Shown: positions 34,043 through 42,271, counted from the first letter of the stretch. The stretch is DNA of 54,639 bases from SKVR01 sp964589855 (GCA_964589855.1 CAZPVB010000006.1:1-54639); one strand, 5' to 3'. Made by a program: numbers and translations. The notes: generated by a model from the sequence alone, not told the origin.

Positions 34043-34834
34043 ATGAAAAAAAAGAATTTTTTATTTTCAGTATTTAGTATGGTAACTGTTGCAGGTTTGC
34101 TGTTCAGCTCCTGCCAGCAAGGAACAAAAAACCAGGAATCAGATTCGCAGGAAACAGAAAAGGAAACTGTTAGCGGCCTTACAGAAGAAGAAAAAGAAGA
34201 AGGATTCTTTCTGCTTTTCGACGGTGAAACCACTGAAGGATGGCGAAATTACGGCGAAGAAACTTTTCCCGAATCAGGATGGGAAATACAGGAAGGCGGA
34301 ATATTGCACGTAATAGGTTCCGGGCAAGGTGAAGCAGGTGGTAAAGGTGGCGACATCATCTACGATGAAAAGTTTAAAGACTTTCACCTGAAAATGGAAT
34401 GGAAAGTATCTCCCGCTGGAAACAGTGGTATTTTCTATCTGGCAGAAGAGATGGAGGGAGAACCCATTTGGAAATCAGCCCCTGAAATGCAGATTTTGTG
34501 TAACGAAGAACATATTGACGCACAATTGGGTGTTGATGGCAACAGAAAAGCCGGTTCTTTGTATGATCTTATTCCTGCCGACCCGCAAAATGCAAATCCC
34601 ACCGGTGAATGGAATGAAGTAGAGGTAATGGTTTTCAAAGGTACAGTAGTACATAAAATGAACGGCGAAGTAGTTCTCGAATATCATTTAGGCACCCCTG
34701 ACTGGGCAAACATGATCGAAAACAGCAAATTTGCTGATTTTCCAGAGTTTGGAAAATACCGTGAAGGGTACATCGGATTACAAGACCACGGTGATGATGT
34801 TTGGTTCAGAAACATAAGACTCAAAAAATTGTAG
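34043..34834 (+). CDS. DUF1080 (3-keto-disaccharide hydrolase family) lipoprotein
   Basis: A 263-residue SPII lipoprotein: the lipobox LLFSSC places the lipidated residue at Cys24, and an acidic linker follows to about 50. The rest is a concanavalin-like DUF1080 domain with its usual landmarks: FFLLFDGETTEGWRNYG, GGDIIYDEKFKDFHLKMEWKV, GNSGIFYLAE, PEMQILCNEEH, AGSLYDLIPA, GEWNEVEVMV, GYIGLQDHGDDVWFRNIRLKKL. The PF06439 family has been assigned as 3-keto-glycoside hydrolases. It follows the Gfo/Idh/MocA gene on the same strand after 203 bases, so the two may work in sequence on an oligosaccharide in the cell envelope. The glycan is unknown. Confidence 0.9.
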   Translation: MKKKNFLFSVFSMVTVAGLLFSSCQQGTKNQESDSQETEKETVSGLTEEEKEEGFFLLFDGETTEGWRNYGEETFPESGWEIQEGGILHVIGSGQGEAGGKGGDIIYDEKFKDFHLKMEWKVSPAGNSGIFYLAEEMEGEPIWKSAPEMQILCNEEHIDAQLGVDGNRKAGSLYDLIPADPQNANPTGEWNEVEVMVFKGTVVHKMNGEVVLEYHLGTPDWANMIENSKFADFPEFGKYREGYIGLQDHGDDVWFRNIRLKKL

Positions 34835-34880
34835 AATCCCAATGGCAAATTAGCAATTCGCATTAGCAACAAAAAAAAGC

Positions 34881-34905
34881 CCGGCAAAATTGCCGGTCTT
34901 TTTTG
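34881..34905 (+). terminator. Intrinsic terminator after the DUF1080 gene
   Basis: CCGGCAA pairs with TTGCCGG (34881-34896), followed by TC and six Ts; an A-run precedes the stem. Confidence 0.85.
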
Positions 34906-34951
34906 TTTGCTCGTTTCTGAAAACAGGATCGGAAAAGATTGCTTTTCAATG

Positions 34952-35089
34952 ATGAGTCCACTCTGAAAAGTTTATTATCCAGTAGACAAATTACACAAAT
35001 TAAAACTAATATATATCTTTGATTACCAAACTACTAAGAATTTAATATTTTCACTTATTAATTAAAAATGACTTTTCGGAGCAGACTCA
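34952..35089. repeat. Palindromic repeat family 1, copy B
   Basis: It begins ATGAGTCCACTCTGAAAAG and ends CTTTTCGGAGCAGACTCA; the arms form an imperfect inverted repeat. The interior 'ttatcca ... aattacacaaatta' parallels copy A (2379-2521) in the same orientation. The size is 138 bases against 143. Confidence 0.6.
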
Positions 35090-35139
35090 ATGATTAATAA
35101 TATAATTAACAAAAAAACGGAATCAAAAAAACAGTGATT

Positions 35140-35272
35140 TAATTAGTCTTTGCAAGAAACCAACAAGTGCAACGCTTGCGATGACTGAAAAACAGGAGTT
35201 TACTTTTCGTAAATGACTGTTTTGAAGGCGAGCATAACGCAGCAACTGGCGTTTTCTTGCTGGCACTAATTA
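35140..35272. repeat. Palindromic repeat family 2, copy 2
   Basis: The outer inverted repeat is about 21 bases: AATTAGTCTTTGCAAGAAAC on the left, and the right end reads AATTAGTGCCAGCAAGAAAAC on the opposite strand. An inner hairpin pairs AAAACAG with CTGTTTT around 'gagtttac...gtaaatga'. Related copies are 28901-29044 and, inverted, 36335-36450. Confidence 0.65.
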
Positions 35273-35296
35273 ATATCTGTTGGAATTGATGATTAT

Positions 35297-35350
35297 AAAA
35301 AAGAAACCAGAGAAGGAATAAAAAGAATTTGCCCTACCCGATTTTTCTCC
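35297..35350 (+). repeat. Duplicate of the comEC leader
   Basis: The sequence 'aaagaaaccagagaaggaat' and what follows to 'gatttttctcc' matches 36543-36594, the leader and first codons of comEC, at about 85% by eye over 50 bases. It lacks an open frame beyond this point. Confidence 0.6.
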
Positions 35351-35580
35351 AATCAACACAGGAATGATATTCAAATACCTTGTCCTTCTGATAAATTTCC
35401 GGATGAGGCTTAACCCAACAATCCGGAATATGTCAATGTTACCAGAACCACTGCCCGGCGAAGGTAATCTGTCAATGAACTCTTAATCTATAGGAATGTT
35501 TATTATAATAACAGGTAGATTTTAAAAATATCCGATCCTGGCAAACCCAATAATATTAACATAAATAAAAAATTTGCTAT

Positions 35581-36133
35581 GAAAATAACAGACTTTAAAA
35601 GAACAGGGTTTTATTTTACCTTAAGCATAACGATGGTGTTGCTTCTAACAGGATGTCAGCAAAAAACAGATAATAAAGAAAATCAATCAGGAAATTCGGA
35701 AATGACAGAAACATCCGATGAGGATATGGGCAAGCAACCATGGGTGCTGGATATTGAGAAAGCCACCGTTAATAATAACTTTTACCGTGAAGCTAAATGG
35801 ACAGGAGATTACATGCAAATGACGCTTATGTCGCTGAAACCCGGAGAGATTATTAATCTGGAATTGCACGAAAAAATTGATCAGTTTATTCGTATTGAGC
35901 AGGGAGAAGCACGTGTAAGGATGGGAGAAACAGAGGAAAACCTCTCTTTTGATGAAACGATTTCCGACGATTGGGCGATCTTTATCCCTGCCGGATATTG
36001 GCACGAGCTGCAAAACATCGGGGAAACCGACCTGAAATTGTATTCTATTTATACTCCTGCAGAGCATCCTTCAGGAACAATACACGAAACATATGAAGAG
36101 GCAAAGGATCATGAGCATGATCATGATCATTAA
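35581..36133 (+). CDS. Cupin-domain lipoprotein with His/Asp-rich tail
   Basis: 184 residues. A lipobox LLLTGC places the lipidated residue at Cys26; a polar linker runs to about 52. The cupin domain follows: WVLDIEKATVNNNFYREAKWTG, motif 1 LELHEKIDQFIRIEQGEARV with His97 and a Glu/Gln ligand near 102-107, and motif 2 IFIPAGYWHELQNIG with His142. It closely resembles the small cytoplasmic cupins related to mannose-6-phosphate isomerase, but here it is lipid-anchored. The C-terminus ends DHEHDHDH, a likely metal-binding tail. Ligand and reaction are unknown. It is flanked by inverted copies of repeat family 2. Confidence 0.85.
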
Positions 36134-36578
36134 TTGTTCCGGTCAGATTTATCCGGGTTGATAAAAGTGGAAGATTAGAATCCTGCTCTTCCCGTATTGC
36201 CAAATAAACTGCAGGCAACAACGGGTTTTTCCGGCGTATAGCTATTAATACCGAAGCTCCTCTCTTGTGCAATACCATAATTGATTGCCGGAACAACATC
36301 CATCCGGCATCACCTTACTTTTTTGGCTTTTCCGGTGCTTGCAGGACAACGCCAGTTGCTGTGTTGGGCTCATCTTCAAAAAAATCATTTCGTTTTATCT
36401 GTAAGAATCCTGTTTTTCAACCCCTCTCCCCTGCTCCTGAAATTTTCTTTATCAAGTATTCGGAAAATCATGGGTTTTCTTTCTGACAATTAATTAACAT
36501 GGCTTTTACTGGTATTTCTTCAAATTTATTATTATTTTAGATAAAGAAACCAGGGAAGGAATAAAAAAGGAATTTGCC
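36134..36578. other. Intergenic region, cupin / comEC
   Basis: 445 bases. It contains repeat family 2 copy 3 (36335-36450, inverted) and the comEC leader with GGAAT-type purine-rich sequence. Small open frames here (for example 36265-36486) are translations of the repeat, not genes. Confidence 0.6.
36335..36450. repeat. Palindromic repeat family 2, copy 3 (inverted, degenerate)
   Basis: Read on the plus strand, 'cgccagttgctgtgttgggc' and the following 'cttcaaaa...tcattt...tcctgtttttcaa' match the reverse complement of copy 2 (35140-35272). The end 'aattttcttta' is degenerate compared with GTTTCTTGC. Confidence 0.55.
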
Positions 36579-38726
36579 ATGATCCGTTTTTCTCACATAC
36601 CTATGATCAGGATATTGACACCCATCTTTGCAGGTATAATAATATACAGCAAAACGGAATACAATTTCAATATCCCTGATTATGTATTGATTATGGGCAC
36701 TATTTTAGTGCTGATCATGCTTAGTTTCCGGTTTCTTCTTTCAAAATTCCGCTTCAGACATATACCTGGTATACTGATCACAATATTTCTGGTGGTTACC
36801 GGATTTGCCCTGGCACAATCCAGGTACCTTGCCAACCATCCGAATCATTTCAGCAATTATCATTGGGAAAATTCACATTTAAGGATCAGGATTACCGAAC
36901 CTGTTTCAGAGAAAACAAACTCTTATCAAATCACAGGAGAAGTAACCCACGTAATAAGGCAAGACTCCTTAGTTTCTACTGTTGGAAAAAAGATTATCTA
37001 TTTTGAGAAAGACGAGGCAGTGAAAGACCTTTTCTATGGTGACATCCTACTCATACCCGCAGACTATCAGCAAGTAAGAGATTCCAAAAACCCAAATACC
37101 TTTCAGTACAAACGTTTTTTATCCCGCCAAAACATCTTCCACCAAAGTTATCACCGCACAGGCTCATGGTATTTTACCGATACCAATGAGGGAAATCCGT
37201 TCATGAAAATGGCGCATCACATGCGCCAAAAAGCCATAGACATTCTGGAAAATAATGGATTAACAGGTAGAGAATTTTCGGTTGCAAGTGCTCTTTTGCT
37301 GGGTTATCGTGATTATCTGGATGAGGAATTGATGGAAGATTTTGCCGGAGCAGGAGCCATGCATATCCTGTGTGTTTCAGGGTTGCATGTTGGCATCATA
37401 TTTCTTTTTTTAAATACACTGTTTTCTTTTCTTACAAAAATTAAATACGGAACCTATTACAAATCCCTGATCATTATTCTGATTGTTTGGTTTTATGCCG
37501 CTATTACAGGTATGTCACCATCGGTAATGCGAGCTTCAACCATGTTTAGTTTTCTGGCAATCGGTCAGACCCTTAAACGCGCTACCAATACTTACAACAC
37601 ACTGGCAGCTTCGGCTTTAATTCTGGTTCTCCTGGATCCTTTCATTGTATTCAAGATAGGATTTCAATTGTCATACATCGCAGTGATAAGCATTGTAGCC
37701 ATCCAACCGATGCTTTACAAACAGGCTTATTTTAAAAACAAGATAATTGATAAAGCCTGGGCAATCATTACTGTGTCCATTGCCGCACAATTGGGCACAG
37801 GTCCACTGGCAGTCCATTATTTCAATCAATTTCCCAATTATTTCATTCTTGCAAATTTAGCAGTTATACCCCTTACGGGTCTGATCATTCAATGGGGTGT
37901 TCTTTTTTTTATGCTCTCGCCTCTTGAAATGCTCGGCAGTTTGTTCACCCAATTGTCCTTATGGGCAGGAAAACTTCTGTCGATGCTGATTTATGTTATG
38001 CACAAAACGGTTAGTTTTATCGAGAATCTTCCCTTGAGCACTTCCAACAATATTTACATAACTTTTACAGAAACAGTGATCATCTTTGCAATTATATTCT
38101 CGCTGATGATTTTTTTAACTCATAAAAACAAACATTTTCTTACTACAACTCTTATTTTTTTGCTAATATTAACTGCTTCTTTTTCTTTTCGATTATATAA
38201 GCAAAACCATCAGCAACAATTGGTTATTTACAACATGTCTGACGATTTTTCTATAGACATTTTCAACGGCAGAAAGTGCTATTCGATGGTGTGCGAAAAC
38301 CGGATTCCAGAGCAAAGAGATATCAAATTCAATGCAGAGGGAAACAGGTTATCTCTCGGAATCAAGCCATCAAACACGCTAATGACAACTTTGATGAGCG
38401 ATACACTGGTGGACAATGCTCTATACATAAACAACAACTATGTGAGTTTCAGGAATACCAGTTTAAAGATTGTTGACCGAACTACCGTTTTAACAGACAC
38501 AATAATATTTCCTGACACCTTGAATATTGTTGTATTGACAGATAATACAAGGATGAAAATAAACGAACTGAAAAATCATCTGCGTTTTGAAAAACTGGTA
38601 ATTGATGCATCCAATTCATACTATAGAAATCAATCGTGGATTAAGGAATGCAAAGAACTGGGTTTAAACTGCTGGTCGGTCAGAGACCAGGGAGCATACG
38701 TACACAATCTCACCCATACCGAATAA
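36579..38726 (+). CDS. comEC: ComEC/Rec2 family DNA-uptake channel protein
   Basis: A 715-residue inner-membrane protein of the natural-competence channel. Two to three hydrophobic helices at the N-terminus precede a DUF4131-like beta region (about 90-200: LRIRITEPVSEKTNSYQITGEV). The competence domain carries the signature MHILCVSGLHVGIIF and GMSPSVMRASTMF, with many membrane helices to about 530. The C-terminal 180 residues have no metallo-beta-lactamase HxHxDH motif, so the nuclease-like domain of longer ComEC proteins is absent, as in many Bacteroidota. The start ATG is preceded by a purine-rich GGAATTTGCC leader, part of a sequence duplicated at 35297-35350. It may be a competence protein or a channel of another use. 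Confidence 0.9.
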   Translation: MIRFSHIPMIRILTPIFAGIIIYSKTEYNFNIPDYVLIMGTILVLIMLSFRFLLSKFRFRHIPGILITIFLVVTGFALAQSRYLANHPNHFSNYHWENSHLRIRITEPVSEKTNSYQITGEVTHVIRQDSLVSTVGKKIIYFEKDEAVKDLFYGDILLIPADYQQVRDSKNPNTFQYKRFLSRQNIFHQSYHRTGSWYFTDTNEGNPFMKMAHHMRQKAIDILENNGLTGREFSVASALLLGYRDYLDEELMEDFAGAGAMHILCVSGLHVGIIFLFLNTLFSFLTKIKYGTYYKSLIIILIVWFYAAITGMSPSVMRASTMFSFLAIGQTLKRATNTYNTLAASALILVLLDPFIVFKIGFQLSYIAVISIVAIQPMLYKQAYFKNKIIDKAWAIITVSIAAQLGTGPLAVHYFNQFPNYFILANLAVIPLTGLIIQWGVLFFMLSPLEMLGSLFTQLSLWAGKLLSMLIYVMHKTVSFIENLPLSTSNNIYITFTETVIIFAIIFSLMIFLTHKNKHFLTTTLIFLLILTASFSFRLYKQNHQQQLVIYNMSDDFSIDIFNGRKCYSMVCENRIPEQRDIKFNAEGNRLSLGIKPSNTLMTTLMSDTLVDNALYINNNYVSFRNTSLKIVDRTTVLTDTIIFPDTLNIVVLTDNTRMKINELKNHLRFEKLVIDASNSYYRNQSWIKECKELGLNCWSVRDQGAYVHNLTHTE

Positions 38727-38805
38727 TTTAAAATTTACTAAAAACACATTTGTAAAATTCTCTTTATATAAATGATTTTAGAAACCCTGAGAAGTAATCC
38801 GTAGA

Positions 38806-38866
38806 AAACACCTGCAAAAAATCAGGTAAACAATACAGGGTAAACACGTGCATATAATCAGGTTAA
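38806..38866 (+). promoter_or_regulatory. Pair of 26-base direct repeats upstream of the TPR gene
   Basis: 'aaacacctgcaaaaaatcag' + gtaaac at 38806-38831 and 'aaacacgtgcatataatcag' + gttaaa at 38842-38866 are near-identical and start 36 bases apart. They end just before the candidate -7 element at 38873, a position suited to regulator binding. Confidence 0.35.
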
Positions 38867-38872
38867 ATATAG

Positions 38873-38880
38873 TATATTTG
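38873..38880 (+). promoter_or_regulatory. Candidate -7 element for the TPR gene
   Basis: TATATTTG matches TAnnTTTG exactly. No clear TTTG lies 19-21 bases upstream; the direct repeats occupy that position. The leader to the ATG at 39007 would be about 120 bases. Confidence 0.45.
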
Positions 38881-39006
38881 CAAAACATGGCATGGTTTTT
38901 CGTTTTGCACAATGATACCAGAAACAATAATCTGAATTACACAATACACACAATTTTTCAACCGGAGAAATAACTGTAAAACTGAATTCTAAAAAAACCA
39001 AAATAT

Positions 39007-39540
39007 ATGAGACGACAAGTACTCTCTATCATGTTGATTTTACTTTTTACGTTAGCATCTTTTACGCTGCAGTCTCAAACCTCCAAAGATTTTGCACGCA
39101 TGGCCAAAGCCAAAATAGACCTGAAAGATTATAAAGGTGCTATTGATGATTTCTCCAGCATTATCCGCCTTCAACCCGAGTATGAGACGTTATACCAGGC
39201 TTACTACGGACGTGGGTATGCAAAATTTCTGGACGGCAATTTCAAGGGGGCAAAAAGTGATTTTGACCGGGCCATCAAGATATACCCCAACGATGCACAG
39301 GTATTTTTTTGGAGAGCCTACACCAAGTATAGGTTAAGATACAAAGCCAGTAGTGAAATAGCAGACTATAACCGGGCAATCCTGCTCAACCCCGATTATG
39401 CAGAGGCATACTTTAACCGTGGTCATGCTAAAATCAAAAACCGTCAGCCCAGGTCGGGATGCAAAGATCTGAAAAAAGCACTTGAATTGGGGTACCAGGA
39501 AGCAGAAACACATGTGAAAATTCATTGCGGTACTCCCTGA
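39007..39540 (+). CDS. Small exported tetratricopeptide-repeat protein
   Basis: 177 residues with a signal peptide (MRRQVLSIMLILLFTLASFTLQSQ). About three TPR units follow: KAKIDLKDYKGAIDDFSSII, YYGRGYAKFLDGNFKGAKSD, and YNRAILLNPDYAEAYFNRGH. It ends in RSGCKDLKKALELGY with the motif typical of the last TPR in Bacteroidota lipoprotein-free TPR proteins. It is a periplasmic protein-protein scaffold of unknown partner. It converges with the GH73 gene with only 20 bases between stops. Confidence 0.85.
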   Translation: MRRQVLSIMLILLFTLASFTLQSQTSKDFARMAKAKIDLKDYKGAIDDFSSIIRLQPEYETLYQAYYGRGYAKFLDGNFKGAKSDFDRAIKIYPNDAQVFFWRAYTKYRLRYKASSEIADYNRAILLNPDYAEAYFNRGHAKIKNRQPRSGCKDLKKALELGYQEAETHVKIHCGTP

Positions 39541-39560
39541 TAAGACTTAAAACAATATCT

Positions 39561-40553
39561 TCAACGTAAATATATTTTTTGCCCGGGTTCAGGTTGTTCA
39601 TCCTTTTCCAGGGCATTTCTTTTGTAAATAAATTTTTGTTTAATGCCATAGTGTTGCGAAATGCTGTAAACGGTTTCGCCCTCCTTTGCAACATGAAATT
39701 TCTGCTTATTTTTTCGTCTTTTGGGTTGAAGATAAACAATTTGACCAGGGATGATTTCCTGCCCTTTTTCTAACTCGTTATATTTTATAATTTCAATTTT
39801 CCAAATCCCCAAATCTTCAGCTATTTGAGCCGGGGTGTCATCTTCTCGTGCATAAATATACCGAATTCTGTTATTTTCAAAAACTCTCCTTACCTGGGTT
39901 GTCCCGATCAACTCATCAGCATCCATCTCATTGTTTTCCTGCTGATTGCGAGTACCTTGCCTGCTGTTATCAGATTCTGCATCTGCCACAGGCATAGTGC
40001 CAACTACTTTCTGATCGAGCAAATAGAGTTGATTTCGTTCAATCAGATCAATCAACAATTGTGGATAACGCGGATTAGTAGCATACCCCGCTTTTCGAAG
40101 TCCTCTGGCCCAGGCACGATAATCGGTTATTTCAAGTTGAAAAAGAGGTTCATACCGGCTTCTTCCGGTCAGAAATAAGGAATGGTCTTTAAAAGACTGC
40201 AAAGGATCATCATAAGCACGAAAACATTCATCAGGTGCATCGTCATCTTTATGAAAAACCCTTCCCTGCCATTCATGACATTTAATCCCAAAATGATTAT
40301 TGGCAACAGAGGCAAGATCGCTGTTACCAAAACCCGATTCCAAAATCGCCTGGGCCATTTTAATGCTGGCCGGTATCCTGTAAGTGCGCATATGCTCCAT
40401 TGCAACCGACTGGTAAGTATTGATATATTCCTCAAGAGATATGGAGGATTGCGAATAAACGGGTTTATTCAGATAAAATACTGAAACTATGATAATTAGT
40501 AAACACTTCAAAACCAGACAAGAAATAATTTGGTATGATTTGTTGAATTGCAT
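39561..40553 (-). CDS. GH73-type glucosaminidase with LysM domains
   Basis: About 330 residues. The start chosen is MQFNKSYQIISC; 12 further upstream residues are open but lie outside the signal peptide, and the hydrophobic segment ends VYSQ. The catalytic domain has YRIPASIKMAQAILESGFGNSDLA with the catalytic Glu, NNHFGIKCHEW, and TDYRAWARGLRKAGYATNPRY, the usual GH73 landmarks. Two LysM-like modules follow, RYIYAREDDTPAQIAEDLGI and HVAKEGETVYSISQHYGI, separated by PGQIVYLQPKRR. It cuts peptidoglycan glycan chains, probably during growth or division, and binds wall through the LysM part. Confidence 0.93.
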   Translation of the reverse strand: MQFNKSYQIISCLVLKCLLIIIVSVFYLNKPVYSQSSISLEEYINTYQSVAMEHMRTYRIPASIKMAQAILESGFGNSDLASVANNHFGIKCHEWQGRVFHKDDDAPDECFRAYDDPLQSFKDHSLFLTGRSRYEPLFQLEITDYRAWARGLRKAGYATNPRYPQLLIDLIERNQLYLLDQKVVGTMPVADAESDNSRQGTRNQQENNEMDADELIGTTQVRRVFENNRIRYIYAREDDTPAQIAEDLGIWKIEIIKYNELEKGQEIIPGQIVYLQPKRRKNKQKFHVAKEGETVYSISQHYGIKQKFIYKRNALEKDEQPEPGQKIYLR

Positions 40554-40961
40554 AGAGTGAAAAACGTAAGTATGAATACCAATTGACAATGATAAAACTG
40601 CTAATGCAAAAATATATTATTATTCGGAAATGATTCCTATTCAAAGTTTTTTCATTCGTTAACTTCTTAGAACATACATAAGAAAAAAATCAATATTTTT
40701 GCATGGTAAAGTATTAAAAACCCATAGAATAATGGTTCTCTCAGATTTTTTTAAACCTGATCAGAAAAAAAGGATTTTAACTTAAAAAAAAGAGACCACA
40801 ATAAATCAGTTCGTAAAACGAAGTAATATTCAAATCAATTATTGTCAGATAATCATAGGATCAATTACAAAACAAAAATCGCAATACAAATATTGCATTT
40901 ATCTGACTATTTTTAGGATTTTATGTTTGGCAAACATACACAAAATCAAACATCAAAAAAT
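40554..40961. other. Divergent intergenic region, GH73 / rsmG
   Basis: About 408 bases, no gene. A minus-strand -7 candidate is at 40607-40614 (TATTTTTG when read on that strand). A plus-strand TATTTTTG lies at 40694-40701. GCAATA-CAAA-TATTGC at 40881-40896 is a perfect inverted repeat close to the rsmG start. Confidence 0.5.
40607..40614 (-). promoter_or_regulatory. Candidate -7 element for the GH73 gene
   Basis: Exact TAnnTTTG on the minus strand, 54 bases upstream of the chosen ATG. The nearest TTTG is too far (27 bases) for a good -33. Confidence 0.3.
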
Positions 40962-41582
40962 ATGTATGAAGTTTTAAAATATTTTCCCAATATAGATATC
41001 CTGAGAGTGGATCTTTTCAAAAGCCTGGAACCTTTATATGCCGAATGGAATCATAGGATCAATGTGATCAGCCGTAAAGACATGCATAATTTTTATCTGC
41101 ATCATGTATTGCATTCGTTAAGCATCGCAAAAGCTTTCCAGTTTCAACCCCGCACCTCCGTGGCAGATATAGGAACAGGTGGTGGATTTCCGGGTATACC
41201 GCTTGCTATTTTTTTTCCTGAGGTTGAATTTGTTTTGGTCGACTCTATCGAAAAAAAGATAAAAGTTGTACAGGATGTAGCCAATCGTCTGAATCTGGAT
41301 AATGTGCAATGCATAAGAACCCGGGCAGAAAACCTGGAACAAAAATTTGATTTTATCGTTTCTCGCGCCGTTACAACCCTTCCGGTTTTCATGCAATGGA
41401 CAAAAGGAAAAATCAAAAATGAACATAAACATATCTTTCCCAACGGAGTTATTTATCTTAAAGGCGGCGATATCAGGCATGAAATTGCTAAAGTTAAGCA
41501 AAAACATAAAATAATTCATTTATCCGATTTTTTCGAAGAAGACTTTTTTCTCACCAAAAAAATCATTCATTTACATTCATAA
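40962..41582 (+). CDS. rsmG: 16S rRNA (guanine-527-N7)-methyltransferase
   Basis: About 206 residues; methylates G527 of 16S rRNA using S-adenosylmethionine. Evidence: EWNHRINVISRKDMHNFYLHH, the SAM motif VADIGTGGGFPGIPLAI, FVLVDSIEKKIKVVQDV, and IVSRAVTTLPVF with the conserved SRA. An ATG 13 codons upstream (40923) is open, but MYEVLKYFPN fits the family start. Length is normal. The Crp gene starts 46 bases after the stop and may be co-transcribed. Confidence 0.95.
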   Translation: MYEVLKYFPNIDILRVDLFKSLEPLYAEWNHRINVISRKDMHNFYLHHVLHSLSIAKAFQFQPRTSVADIGTGGGFPGIPLAIFFPEVEFVLVDSIEKKIKVVQDVANRLNLDNVQCIRTRAENLEQKFDFIVSRAVTTLPVFMQWTKGKIKNEHKHIFPNGVIYLKGGDIRHEIAKVKQKHKIIHLSDFFEEDFFLTKKIIHLHS

Positions 41583-41628
41583 CAAATCTCAGTTTATTAT
41601 TTTCCGAATCCAACCTAATTCTATTTTC

Positions 41629-42249
41629 ATGACAGATAATATTCGTCGTTCGCTATCATTCCTAAACCATGAACTGGTTTCTGAGATTATGGAAAATTCA
41701 ACCATACAGGAATTTGCGGAGGGCACAACCATGGTAAAAGAAGGAGAATATATAAAAGTTATTCCTTTTGTTTTAACCGGGCTGATCAAAGTATTCACCT
41801 CTTATGAAGACAAAGAACTACTTCTTTATTACATAAAACCCAACGATAGTTGTATCATGTCTTTTTCAGCAGGCATAGCAAACCAACCCAGTAAAGTATA
41901 TGCCATTACCGAAAAAAAAACAACCGCACTTCTGATGCCTTCCAAAAAGATAAGCACATGGATCAGTCAGTACCCCGACATCAATAATCTTTTTTATCAT
42001 CAATATAAATTGAGATACAGCGAATTGTTGAATACAATCAATCATATTCTTTTCGACAAGTTGGATGTAAGAATTTTTGAGTATCTGCAAAAAAAGACAG
42101 ACCTCACAAAACAGAACCTGATGAAAATATCGCACAGACAAATTGCATCAGAACTGGTTACTGCACGCGAGGTTGTAAGCAGAACCCTTAAAAAACTGGA
42201 AACAGAAGGCAAAGTAAGACAAAGATCAGGGTATATTGAATTAATTTGA
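41629..42249 (+). CDS. Crp/Fnr-family transcription regulator
   Basis: 206 residues: an N-terminal cyclic-nucleotide-binding-like fold (EFAEGTTMVKEGEYIKVIPFVLTGLIKVF, CIMSFSAGIANQP) and a C-terminal winged helix (ISHRQIASELVTAREVVSRTLKKLETEG). Only one cysteine is present, so no Fnr-type [4Fe-4S] sensor. The cAMP-binding residues are not conserved, so its ligand is unknown. It is followed by a DUF2892 gene after 169 bases. A GTGAC-N4-GTCAC palindrome in that gap is the likely operator. Confidence 0.92.
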   Translation: MTDNIRRSLSFLNHELVSEIMENSTIQEFAEGTTMVKEGEYIKVIPFVLTGLIKVFTSYEDKELLLYYIKPNDSCIMSFSAGIANQPSKVYAITEKKTTALLMPSKKISTWISQYPDINNLFYHQYKLRYSELLNTINHILFDKLDVRIFEYLQKKTDLTKQNLMKISHRQIASELVTAREVVSRTLKKLETEGKVRQRSGYIELI

Positions 42250-42253
42250 AATT

Positions 42254-42271
42254 TGGTGACTTTGGTCACTA
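42254..42271. promoter_or_regulatory. Palindromic operator, probable Crp-family site
   Basis: GTGAC at 42256-42260 and GTCAC at 42265-42269 are a perfect inverted repeat with a 4-base spacer, within TTGGTGACTTTGGTCACTAT. The centre is 42262.5. With the -7 element at 42292-42299 the start site is about 42303, which puts the centre near -41, the class II activator position. Confidence 0.6.

Larger units (their letters stand above)
34906..35580. other. Repeat-dense intergenic region before the cupin gene
   Basis: 675 bases with no gene. It holds repeat family 1 copy B (34952-35089), repeat family 2 copy 2 (35140-35272) and a duplicate of the comEC leader (35297-35350), in that order. The remaining 230 bases before the cupin gene show nothing recognisable. 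Confidence 0.7.

Noticed and set aside
36265..36493. Open frames in the gap before comEC
   Set aside because: They translate repeat family 2 copy 3; the same peptide pattern appears when copy 2 is translated, so they are not genes.
36579..38726. ComEC truncated by loss of the beta-lactamase-like domain
   Set aside because: The short form is common in Bacteroidota; the frame ends normally and no remnant lies downstream.
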